Assembly: GCF_028769735.1 (NCBI RefSeq)
Contig: NC_088177.1
Span: 25,886,099 to 25,950,098, forward strand
Reading direction: 5' to 3'
Origin: Zonotrichia leucophrys gambelii
Lineage: Eukaryota > Chordata > Aves > Passeriformes > Passerellidae
DNA: 64,000 nucleotides
The position numbers and the translations under genes were made by a program. The stretch's first letter is position 1; each line of letters opens with the position of its first letter. Below the pieces are notes generated by a model. That model was not told the DNA's origin, did no database searches, and saw only the letters and a list, made by a program, of their open reading frames with translations. Below are positions 28,936 through 40,200 of the stretch, in pieces.

Positions 28936-31900
28936 AGTATATTCCAGATGGCTAAAGTGGACCTAATTAAAACAAATTCAGTGATGTCACCTCAGATCTA
29001 AATGAATTGCATGCACCACTCATTTGGCATTTTGGCAATGTCAGTTCACAAATAAAATAACCAGATTAAAATCCTCCCTTAAGTCTTTTGGGACAAGTCA
29101 CACTGCATGGAAATACATGCTATCATAACTAGAAAACATACTTTCATAATTGTATTATCTGTTGCTTTAAATTCTAATGAATTCTAAATTCTAATTATTC
29201 TAAAATAAACATTTTATGAGACTTGAATGTGAGGTAAATAAATGAAGCAATATTTTAGTCAGATGATTCAGTGGATATACACTGATTTAAACCAGCTGTG
29301 AATCTGGAAAATAATTTTAAAAAATCTTTGACAATATATTTTTCCCCATGTAGAATTGAATTGAATTGCCCTCTCATGTGAATTGAAACACTGTAAATTC
29401 CAATTACAAAGAAATACTCAGAAATGCAAAGTATTGTTAACTCAAACACTTAACACAAAATCGTCCTTTACAATTTGTTTCTGAGTTAAAAAGTAGCATT
29501 TTCTAACCCACACAGTTTGACAAAGTGTGACTGAAGGAGGAAAGGTCCTGTTTATCCTGTGTACCATTTTAGCAATGAGTCTAATAACATCTCTATATTC
29601 TGAGAACCTGAGATGTAGATATGCTGAAGTAGGGTAGCTTTTTCTTCCCCATTTAATTTAAATTCACTAATATTTTGTTTCCTAGTGAGGGTTTCCCCCC
29701 ATCAGAAATAATGACTTTTTATCTTGTAATATAATACACTCAGGAATTTTATCCTCATGTATATTGTGAGCGTTGTTTTTTTTCTAAGTTTGTTTTTTCT
29801 TCCAACATTTCTTCAATGGATAGTGAACTGCCGGGCCCACAGAGATCTCCAGACCACCAGCTCATGTATTTGAAAGGCATCTGTTTATTTTTAAAATGCA
29901 AATGCAGCCTACCTCAAAGACTGACTCGCAAGAAATGAACAATCTGAACAAGTCAAGAGGTTTCCAATCAGGAGCTGTGTTCCTCCTTTTTATCAGGCTA
30001 TGATCACTTGCTGTCAAAACCACTTAAACAATATCCTGGAACCTGAATGAAGTCCCCCCACAATTAAAATGAGCAGGATAATCCTGCAAGAATTATTCAG
30101 GCAAATCATTTTTCACACAGTTTAAAGTAATGATAAGGTCATTTACAAAAGAAATCAGCGCCTTTGAAATGCTGACTTGTAGACAGAGGACTGCCTGGAG
30201 GAGGGCCATAGATAACAGTGAAGACTGGCCTCCTAACACTACCCTTGCAGTCTTTGGAACTGATTCTGATGAGGAGAAGGCCCAATAAGGTTAATACCCC
30301 TACTTTGATCTCTGTCAAAGCGTACCAGCAAGAATTAATTTACATTTCAGATGAAAAAGGTTGACAGCATGAAAAGGCATCTTGTTTCTGGTATGTGAAT
30401 GTGCTGTAATAGATCGGGAATTCTGAAAGGAAGTTCTGAGGAAGCTAAAGGGATAAGCTGAGCGGCTGCTTTTATTGGGAAAGAGATGAAAGGAAAACAA
30501 ATTTCAATATGCGCTGTTCTGTAGAAACATGTAAGCCAAATGCTTCCTAAATTCCAAGGCCTGCTTGAGCGGGGCAGGGGGGAGGGAAAGGAGAGGAAAG
30601 TACATATAGTTTAATTATATGGTTTTGCTAATGTGGATGACGAATGTAAACAATTTATCCCACTGCCTGAAATGGCTCTTTAAAAAAATACAAAAATGAT
30701 TGTACTCCATTTTACTAGAAAGCTGGCTTGAACTACCCCCACACTGTAAGATGTGCAGAGAAGGGAGAGATTTAAAGTACCTTTTGTCTCCATGTCACCC
30801 GGCACTTGGACTGTGTAATGTTATGTAAACAATACAAAAACTGTCAGTGTATTGTAAAACCTGGAAAATGGTCATGATTAACAAGCATAAGCTTTGATTT
30901 GAAACAGAATAATTAGCATATTGAGAAGAGAAAACCTGCACAAGAAATATTTTCAAATAAGAAGTCCTAATGTAGGTTTCCAAAGGCAGACAGAAAAGTG
31001 TTGAGGATTACTATCATTATTGGTAATATTGTTATTGCTATTATTATTCCCATTCTACTACAGTACCAAAGACAGGAGGAGCAGCCAGCCTAATTAATAC
31101 AAAGGTTCACTGTGTCACTCTTAACCCTGTAGTCCCTAATGTTTATTCACCTAGGCTGATTACTGAAACAGTCAGGTGCCAGGTTACGAAGGAAAACACT
31201 GTGTGTGTTGGAGAGAAGAGTACTAATAACATTCCTCCAGCATTAGGTCCAGAGGGCTCAACAGTGTCCCAATTGACTCCCACTGCCTCTGCTCTGCCAT
31301 GTTTAACACAGTATTTAAAAGACGGCAGGAAGCAGCAGAGCTCTGAATGTCTCCCATGCGTGCTAACAGCAGAATACATCAGTGCCTTCTCTAAAGAGCT
31401 AAAAATCTGACTGGATAAAACTCTAAGTGAGAATGTCCCCTATAGCATCCAAGTGATAATGCTACACACAAGCTTCCTATTGCACCTGAGGTAGCTCTCA
31501 TCTTAAGGAGCTGCTAATAGTGAGACTGTCATGGGTTAACAATTTCACTTTCCTTTCTTCAACAACAGGCTGTTGTAATCAAAGTTCAGGTATGTATATA
31601 CTTGTAAAGGCAGCAAATACTCCAGGAAATAGTGGCAGGGGATTACCTGAAGATCTTCTCTCTGCACTATCATGAAAACAACTGAAAATGACAACCTAAA
31701 GGAGAGGAAGAATGGGAGAGAGTACTTGTGCAATCCTTTGGTGCTTGTTGCTAACGCAAGAAAAATTTTCTTCCGTTCAATAGAATATACTGCATTTAAC
31801 CCTAGAGCTTCATGATTTTACATAGCAGCACATATGCAAAGCTACAAATTATTATTTGATCCTAATGATATTCTGTTCCTTTTGATAACTAGAATGGCAT

Positions 31901-32806
31901 TCTCTTTTCTCCTGAAAGTCACAGTAATATTTTATTTCAGAGTAGCCAACTAGACAACACAAAAATCAACAAATTTACTTTGTTGATTTTTTTTTTAATC
32001 CATGAGAATGCTTTGAGAACAAGTTAAAAAATATTACAACAAATATTTTTCATATACATTTCAGATCATAAGATACAGAACAAGAAGTAACAAAGCTTAA
32101 GGAATTGTAGCACAGGAAACTGGTAAAAGTGATATCTTGGTTTGTGTGTAAACCCATTAGTTACAATGGTTTTTTCTCAGTCTCAATCTTCAAACCTCGA
32201 GTTGGACAGAGAAGGTGTATTGCACTGCATCATATGGAGGCTGCCTCATATTGGCAGCATCTGAAAACACCATAGAGTCCACAGCATTCACAGCACTGGT
32301 TCTTAGATTTCTGTGCCATATGGTACTCTGCTCTCTACTAGAGACCTACACAGCCCTATGGGCCTGTTCCTCCAATAATCTCTTTAAAGTTTATTCAAAT
32401 TCATATTGATATGGCTGCATAGGAGTCTGGCAGATTGTCAAAAGATTGGTCAAAGCTGGCAAACCCAGCAAGCAGTCATGACAAAAACCTGGCAACCTGC
32501 CAAGATAGTGCTCCAAACAAAGACAGAGAAATGCAAGTCTAGTGTCTTCCATTCACATTTTTAGCCAAGAATTAACTTAACAGCTTTTAATTACTATATT
32601 TTGCTTTCAGAGAAGTATTTATAAAAGGTCTAAAGTGCTTGATACCTATCACTGATATAATTTGACACTGAAGCAAAAATAATCAGAAGTAATGTTTTTG
32701 AAAGCTTTTGTTTGGACTTAACTTTTTTTTTGGCTATAAACACTGACACACAAAAAATCACCCACAGAAAAATAGGTGTTGGCAATTGAAATACTGTTTT
32801 AATTAC

Positions 32807-32887
32807 CTGCCTGAATATGTATAGCAGCATCAGTTCTTCTGTTCCTTATTTCCTTGTACTTCCTGCGAGCTTCATATCCTCTCCAGG
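32807..32887 (-). CDS. MYO3B: MYO3B exon: rest of IQ2, linker and start of IQ3
   Basis: This 81-base exon completes the Ala codon opened upstream, then encodes [17 protein letters not shown] and TDAAIHIQA. It ends in phase 1. Joined with the previous exon it gives IQ2, [15 protein letters not shown], a canonical motif. Its last residues, AAIHIQA, form the front half of a third IQ motif that is finished by the exon at 24072-24192. Recalled human MYO3B has NESAAHNQA at this point, where the IQ core is eroded. The acceptor is atttttag|CC and the donor GCAG|gtaatt. Confidence 0.95.
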
Positions 32888-33585
32888 CTAAAAATACAAA
32901 ACCATGTGCTGGAAATTACATTTATTTAAGGAATTGCTACAGAGTCTACAGGGTCAGAGATGTGCTGAAACTTTCATTCCTCCTGCCATAACTACTTCAG
33001 CCCCCACCCCCAATAGCTCTTCCCCACCCACCCACATGTTGAACTCCGGGTTCATGACTGCAGTATTCACATCCTCACAACTTCAAACACCACTTCACTC
33101 ATTCAAATTTTAATTGCCACCATGTGCTCACTGATATCCTAACTCAAAAAAAAAAAGGGTGTGTCATCATCCTTGCTCACACAGTTCCCTAAATCAATAC
33201 AAGGAAACCTGCTAAATTACTGATAATCAGCCTCTCAGGCCCATCTTTTGATGAATGTCTGCAATTCTGGTACAGGGCAGGGACATGTGCTACTGCATTT
33301 CAATTATAAGCTGCATGTTATTATAGACATACCTAACAATATTTTTATTTTGTGCACAAGCATCACATTCAAAATATTAAAATATTAAATAAAGACACTC
33401 CTAAATGTTAAGATGACACTTTAGTAGAAGTAAATCAGTAACATCGGTATCAATGAGCTAAGAGAAAACACATCCAGTCATTTAGATTTCATAATAAACT
33501 GTAATTAATAAATTAACAATGTACATGCAATTTAACTGACTGAAATACAAAGACACTTAGTAAAACAGAGATTATGAACATTTAC
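32888..33585 (-). other. MYO3B: MYO3B intron (0.7 kb)
   Basis: It splits IQ2 in phase 1. No repeat or conserved feature was seen except a short A run near 33148. Confidence 0.9.
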
Positions 33586-33748
33586 CTGACTGTATTGTAA
33601 TAGCGCTATTTTCTCTTTTATCTTTTACTTTCTTGTACCTCCTTGCTCCGAGCCATCCCTTGATATAGGCTTGCATGACCACCACCCTCCCTATGACTTC
33701 TCTCAGGAACAAATTTAACTGCTCTATATGGTAATACTTAAGGAAAAC
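33586..33748 (-). CDS. MYO3B: MYO3B exon: end of converter, IQ1 and start of IQ2
   Basis: This 163-base exon starts [18 protein letters not shown], the last converter strand and the start of the lever helix. [19 protein letters not shown] is the first IQ motif (pattern IQxxxRGxxxR with Met-Gln and Lys-Gly variants). It ends with AITIQS, the first half of IQ2, in phase 1. IQ motifs bind calmodulin or related light chains and form the lever arm. The acceptor follows a long T-rich tract (ccattacag) and the donor is CAG|gtaaat. The interruption of IQ2 by an intron is kept cleanly by the next exon, which begins with its second half. Confidence 0.96.
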
Positions 33749-34836
33749 CTGTAATGGAACAACAGGAAAACAAAAAGAAAAACAGTATTATAATCAGTAT
33801 TATAACCTCTTGTATTTTGCCTTCTCATTAGTCCTTCAGCAGCCTATTCAAGGGTGTAATTGCTGAGAAAACTAGAAAAATACTGATTGTACATATCATA
33901 GCAATCTTGTAAATCAATTATTTGCTCTTGTGTACTTGTGAAAATTCTTTATTCCACTGATTATAATCACCCCATTGCTTACTGTGAGATTAACTTAGTT
34001 GCTTAGAGCATGGTGTTAATAACACCAAGCTTGAGGTTCAATCCCAGTATGGGCCATTTGTTTAGGAGCTGGACTTGATGATTCTTGTGGGTCCCTTCCA
34101 ACTCAGAATATTCTGTAATCCTGTGCAAATAACTCCCACACTTACCCCCTTTACAAAGTAAATTGGACAGTGAGATCTTTTCAGTTATGAACAATTTTGA
34201 AAGATGACCTTTCTTGTCAGTGGAAACAAATCCTGGATTGAATTTGGTTTTAGATATAATATTGTCTAAAAGCATGCTCCCTAAGGAGGCAAATCATATG
34301 GGCACTTACATACATTTTATCTGGATCTTGGGCAAGAAAACTGCCACAGTTTTTCCTTTGTGTAATGTAAAACAACTCAAAGTACTGTGTAACATCCTTT
34401 TAAAAGAAGTCTATCACTCCATTTGAAACCATCAACAAAGGCTTTTGAGAGAGAGAGAAGGAGCTTACCTGAAACTCCATGAATGGAGAACGATGCCAGC
34501 CAGGCTCATATGATGGGTCAAATTGTGACATTTCAGCTACGGCATTCTTAAGAAAATGGAAACTTCAGGAAGTCACTACAACAGCAGGCACTGGCAGAGG
34601 TACTGTCCTTATCAAGGCAGCCATATGCCTGCCGAATGTACTTTGAGGAGGCAGCCAGTACACCCCTCCCCTTGCAGCACTAACTCAGCTGGCTTGGGAG
34701 GGCACCTCCATAACCTGGGAAGCTAACTGGAGCAAATTATTTGCTCTTTTGTTCATTCATGCAGTACTTTTTGAACCCCTATTAGACATGATTTATAAAG
34801 GTATACTATCCTTGAGAAAATGTTAGCACCCCATAC
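33749..34836 (-). other. MYO3B: MYO3B intron (1.1 kb) with SINE
   Basis: It lies in phase 0 between the converter and IQ1 exons. The tRNA-Ile/CR1 SINE occupies 33984-34125, about 240 bases from the IQ1 acceptor. Confidence 0.9.
33984..34125 (+). mobile_element. tRNA-Ile(AAU)-headed SINE with CR1 3' tail (TguSINE1-like)
   Basis: Positions 33984-34056 align along their length with a tRNA-Ile: A-box-like ttaacttagttg, an anticodon arm tggtg/cacca with loop ttaataa (anticodon AAT at 34018-34020), a B box ggttcaatccc at 34035-34045, and a gggcca 3' end. The head is followed directly by about 69 bases of CR1 3' end (ggacttgatgattcttgtgg, then tcccttccaactcagaat), ending in degenerate attctgt/atcctgtg repeats. 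CR1 enzymes recognise that tail. Passerine TguSINE1 has this head-tail design. The copy sits between two MYO3B exons, opposite to the gene. It lacks an intact acceptor stem, so it is not a working tRNA. Confidence 0.85.
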
Positions 34837-34948
34837 CTTGGTTTTCCCAAGAATCCAGTTGTCTAGTTTAGATTTCTCTAAAATGGCAAGACAGTTTTCT
34901 CTGCTGCCAAGGGGAGTCTCATGTGCCTTGAACGCAAGGTAGTAATAT
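34837..34948 (-). CDS. MYO3B: MYO3B exon: converter domain
   Basis: The exon supplies the last base of the split Arg codon, then 37 codons: [25 protein letters not shown] and WILGKTK. These are converter sequences, the rotating module that passes motor movement to the lever arm. This exon gives the strongest paralogue assignment. Human MYO3B, as recalled, has YYYLAF.AHQTPL and ILEKSRLDHWVLGKTK, whereas MYO3A has YYLLCYKSSEEP here. The acceptor is ttttgcag|A and the donor AAG|gtatgg. The exon ends in phase 0, just before the VFLKYYH of the next exon. Confidence 0.97.
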
Positions 34949-35068
34949 CTGCAAAATGGCAAAGAAAGAATTGAATCACAGTCAATATGTACTTCCACTG
35001 TTTTTATTTAGCTCCAAGCTCTGTCTCTAGAATCAATGGGCCAAATTCTTCCTTCTACTCATGCATAC

Positions 35069-35114
35069 TTCATGACAGCTGTGTCTTCATGAATCACGAC
35101 ACAGCTGTCATGAA
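35069..35114. repeat. Perfect 17-bp hairpin
   Basis: The arm TTCATGACAGCTGTGTC (35069-35085) is followed by a 12-base loop (ttcatgaatcac) and the exact reverse complement (35098-35114). It lies about 120 bases into the intron that precedes the converter exon. Each arm contains the E-box CAGCTG. The loop itself contains the palindrome ttcatgaa. Confidence 0.95.
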
Positions 35115-36374
35115 TAGATATTTGGACATATAAATGATTAAAATAAACAATTAATTGGAATGATTATGATCAATTTTAGGAGTCTGGAGCAGACCCATAC
35201 TAAACAATATTATCTTTTTTTTTTTTTTTGTCCATGTTCCCTTGCAAAGAACAGCTCCTAACAATTTTGCTATAGCTAATAACCTATAGCTAATGAAAAA
35301 GGGATACAAACATGCTTAAACTGAATTAAGAACCAGTCCCTTCCTACCTATAAAGCCATTATGCATTTATGAAGACTGGTTTTATAGTATTTAAATAAAC
35401 CTACTTGCAAACAATTATGTTAAGTAACAGCTAGAACATGTGTCAGTTAGTTTACAAATTTAAGGATATTTTAGCACAAGTACATTTGGATGCTAGCAAC
35501 TGCCACCTCAGCTCTCACTTAGTAACTGCCATGTGCTGTCTTGGTGTTAAGTTGTACTTCTAAAGGTTTTACTCTATTTACATTAGGATTGAGAGGAGGT
35601 GGCCGGCTGAGCAAATCATTCTACTAATTATTAGCATGGGGAAGAGTGATCAGATGTTCTTTAAAATATGAAGAGAAGAATGTCATCAGTGATCTCAAAG
35701 ACAGATCCCTCTGTAGCCACACAGACTCAAGAAAATATCCCACCTTATACTGAAGAAAATATGGAGAAGCAATTAGAAAATTTAGAATTCTGCAATATTT
35801 TATTTTTTTAAAGTATTATTTTATTAGTTCCAGTTAATCTCTATCTATTAGCTCCAGTTGTCACACGAAAAAAAAAACCCACTAAAACAGTTAAGATCAA
35901 ACAGGAACAAAATGACATCTGAAGTGAGAAGTACTGGAATAAGTTCTGGACCAGAGACATAGATATTCATCAACTGGAGATATTGCTATCTCTGAATAAT
36001 GATAAGAGATTATGTATTACTGAGTTATATTAAATGTAGTGACTTTCTCTATGTAATGTTGCAAATTCTTTAGGCAAGTCTATCAAAATATCAACTCATG
36101 CCTTTCAGTAGGTTTGGAGAAACATGGTGTATTCAAAAGAAAAAAAGTACATTTCCTCCACCTTATTACTGAAGTTAATGATGCCAGTTTTCACAAAACA
36201 AACAGTACTAAGTTGCACTAATAAAACTCAGATTTAAAATATATGGATCACAAATATATTTTGACGTCATACAATTTCAACAGATAGCTGACAAATACAT
36301 GGGGGAAGTTACACTCATAGTAAATTGCTGTTTGCTTCAAAAGCCAGCTCAGATGGTCATGTGAGTTACACACA

Positions 36375-36389
36375 GGGAGGGAGGGAGGG
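36375..36389 (+). repeat. Four-tract GGGA run (G-quadruplex motif)
   Basis: Four GGG tracts separated by single A bases meet the tightest G-quadruplex pattern. It is followed by purine-rich ggaaagc. It lies on the strand opposite to MYO3B, in the 8.6-kb intron, so the transcript would carry the C-rich complement. Confidence 0.85.
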
Positions 36390-37021
36390 AAGGAAAGCAG
36401 TCGGGAAGTCACACTGGTTTTCTTGTATCTTTTAAGGCAGTTATTGGTGAGAATTTTAAAACCACAGAACACTTTTTAAATAGCACTGATACAATAAAAT
36501 ATTCAAGGGAAATCTTATAATTCTTTAATTTTATCATTGGCATTCCACTTACTGAAAAGTCAACTTATTTTTGACAAATATCTGAGTAAAAAGTATTCTT
36601 GAACTGCGTGGTTTACCTGCCTGACTACACCATTTTGTTCATGACAAACTTCATTATATGTCATAGATAGCACCCTCTCCAATAGCTCTCTTTCATGATC
36701 TAGACTGTAGTTGCTTTGGTGCTCCATAAATAAAACCATGGTTATTTTTCTTATCAAATCCTATTTTAACAAATGTTTTTATAAATGTAAATGTATCTAT
36801 AGTCTAAGAAAGCAAGCTACTCAGAATAGCAAGAACTTTACAAACCATAGTAGAAACTACATGGGAATAACTACTGATTCTGAATGTAAACATATTGTCT
36901 CCCAATATTTATTAAAAACTTCCTCTAAATGGTGATTTTCCAAATGTTTCGATTGATCTAACTACTGCACAGAAGACATCTGTACCTGCTCAAATGTACT
37001 TACTGTTGCTTTCCAATTACG

Positions 37022-37285
37022 TCATAGAATCACAGAATATTCTGAGTTGGAAGGCACCCACAAGGATCATGAAGTCCAACTCCTGGCCGTGCACAGAACA
37101 TCCCCAAGAGTCACACCATGTGCCCAAAAGCATTGGCAACTGCTTCTTGAATTCTGTCTGGTTTGGTGCTGTGACCATTTCCATGGGGAGCCAATTCCAG
37201 TGCCCAGCCACCCTCTGGGTGACGAACTTTTTACTGATACCCAACCTAAGCCTCTCCTCGCACAACCTCAGGCCATTCCCCCAAG
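37022..37285 (-). mobile_element. CR1 LINE fragment (3' end)
   Basis: It opens with catagaatcacagaatattc and gagttggaaggcacccacaa, the complement of a CR1 3' terminus, and continues through gtgaccatttccatggggag and ccaccctctgggtgacgaac to cttcccccaag-type sequence. It is the best-preserved short CR1 copy here. Its terminus resembles the tail of the SINE at 33984-34125, so both may use the same CR1 subfamily. Confidence 0.9.
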
Positions 37286-40200
37286 AAAAGGCAGAAATGA
37301 CTGTACTCATCAGAAATAAGGACTACCAATATGAGACTGGCTATTTATTTTTATTCTTTATTATTATCTATTTATTTTTAATTCTTTCTCCTCCAGAACT
37401 CCTTTTGTAGTGTGCACTCTACACCACATTAGGTCCATGGATTTATGTTCCAAAGCTCAAAACCATGTGTTTTGTGGGTATTTTTAAGTAAACACTTTGG
37501 TTTAGTGCCTGTTTTCATGACTGAATCACATAACTACAGACACCCAAGTAGTTTGACATTATGTGCTCGGGACAATTGTATGGCAGCACGGTGTGTGCCA
37601 CACAGGGTCATCCAATTATTTTATGTAATTAAAAATCTTTTTACAGGAATGGACTCTATGGAAAATTTTGGAGGAAGGTAAAATGTTTCACCCTTATGTA
37701 TCTGGCAAAAGCATGCAAATACTGTGCATGATGAAATGGCAGAGAATGGCCTGAAAAAAGCTTTGGGATATATATAACTGTTCATTTTGATTTACTGGTC
37801 TAATTTAATCTCTGTCATACTTATGTAAATCTACTGTGCAGAGTTCTCAGAGTTACCTCTACTTGCAACTACAACCAAGAAACCAGAAACTTATTTTCTG
37901 AAAAGTAGGGCTAGAAATCACATTTGCTTTCAGATGAGATGAAAATTTCACAACTCTACCTTTTTATTTCCGTATTTGCACTTGTTATTTCAGCATGAAA
38001 TATGGCAGCCAGAAATATTTCAGTGTCCTTCATTAAACCAATACTTTTACTGTCATTTTAAAATATATGTTTATGATGCTTCATGTGCTATTTCATAAAC
38101 ACACACATACTTGTGCAAAAACATATCCTTTTCCTGGTTATACATCCTGCTTGAAAATTTCCTACACCTGGCACACACTCATCTACATGTTTCCTACAAG
38201 TACTTGACTAATCACATTCTCACTAGCAGTAAGACTAAGTAAGATGAAAGTAATTTCCCCTCAGAAGAACTGATTTCTCAAAGCTCATGAAACTCTGGAA
38301 TTCTGCATTTCTTAACTAATGGTTTTTACTCTGCAATACATACTATTCTTCATGGATGTGAATGTTATTTCAGAAAAATTATATTAAAATGGGATTAACT
38401 GTACTTGCTAGTCATTAGAAATAAAGCAACATTTTTTAAAAGTTGAATTTAATCTTAGAATGCAAAGCTAGGATGTGCAGAAGTAAGGTTAAATACTAAA
38501 GACATCCAAACATGCAAAGATATGGAAAACTTCAGGAAGATGCTATGCATTAACTATCTGTTCAGGGCCAAGGCATTTTAGTGTTGCTGGTTTCAGACTA
38601 AATAAACTGACTGCAAACAAATGGTTCCATTTCCCACCCCCGCCAAAGGCTAAACTGTGGAAGTGTTCCATAAAATGCATTTAAACAGCACCATTAACTA
38701 CTATACCAGTGTCTCCTACTGAAGTTCCCTTCACATTTCAGACTTAAAGGCTGCAGACATTCTACATAATTAACTCAAAACAGTAATGATTAACCCTTTT
38801 TCTCTTTAAAACAAATCTTTGTACTAAAATGTAATAACTTGAGGTGGATAATTGTATGTGAAAAGCATGAGGTACAAAATCCCTTTCTAGCCAGACCACA
38901 AACAGTAGGAAGATTCTCAGAATCATGAAATTATTTGTTCCTTCTCAGCCCTGGAACCAGAAACTATAAAAAAAATACACTTTTTTTAGAACTACAAGAA
39001 CTGTAAAATTACTTCAAAAAGTTTCTAACTTGTATGGGTTGTATTGCACCTCTTTCAGAAACTTTCAAATCTGAATTCACAAAAATAATTAAGAGTATAA
39101 ATAAAAATATAAACAAAAATGATACAACATCTAAGATACTCTTGATATTTATTAACAGATACCTAGCACTTATGCTGAAAATCATCTGACAAATACAGAA
39201 TCAGAAATACTCTCAGAAAAGCCTAATTTGGTGCAATGTGCATAAACTATTCATAAGCAGCTAGAAGACTTCCCACTTCTAATGTTTTCCTATCATCTCC
39301 ATCCTGCAACCACTTACCAGTGTTTTGTGAATGGGAAACATCTAGAAAGTGTATATGGAAGGTATAGTAGTTCACCATAGTTAAAGTGCATGGGAACATT
39401 CTACAGATGTGGTGAAATCTTAAAGCCACTGAAACAAATAAACATTTCTATAGATAATAGTAAAATCAAGGTATCAGGCAATGTTACAATTTTGTTTACA
39501 GAAATCACTTACAAACTTTAATATAGTGCAGGTTTAGTGTTGAAAGTAGGCTTGCATTAAAAATGCATCATTTATAAAGAAAGAATTTATCTGCAGCAAG
39601 TCTGTTGACTTCTCATTTAATTCAGTGCTTCCCTGATTTTGCATAAGCAAGTGTATCACCACCAAATTTCTGGCATTAGAAGAAAGCACTTACTGAGGTT
39701 ATATGTTTTACAGGATTGTGTAATGTTTGACCAGCTTTAATTCCTAGCTCAACTCCATGTAAAATGTGACTTACCAAGGCCAATGAGACTTTATGTGGTC
39801 ATGAGAAATGTAACACTGGTGGTTTAGAAACTGTGTATACCGCGTGTACTTACAGTGACCTTATGTAAATTTGTCCTGTGAGATTGAAAAAGCAGAAGCA
39901 GTCTCACTGGGATCACTGTTACAGTAACAGCATTGGTATTGACATGATTGTATGATCAGAGATCATCTGACTACTGCGGAATAGGTAAATGGCTTATAGT
40001 AAAAGTTTATCCTGCATCTTAATGCAGTACAAAAATTCTAATGTCTAACATAAACAGGCAGAAAAGAAAAAAGACAATCCTTAAAATGGAACTTGTGCAA
40101 AAGTTCTCAATACATTCCTATAAGCCAATGAAGCAACACAAGTATGGCACCATTTAGTATCACCAGCCTACTGAGTCCCTTATCTTCCAAGCGCCTGCAC

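Larger units (their letters stand above)
24193..32806 (-). other. MYO3B: MYO3B intron (8.6 kb)
   Basis: It splits IQ3 between its AAIHIQA and FRGYIVRK halves (phase 1). It holds the short CR1 at 27625, the possible tRNA-derived remnant at 28852 and an AC microsatellite. The rest is unremarkable AT-rich sequence. Confidence 0.85.

Noticed and set aside
33984..34056. A functional tRNA-Ile gene.
   Set aside because: The acceptor stem does not pair (gtgagat against the 3' end tgggcca), and the segment continues directly into a CR1 tail, so it is a SINE head.
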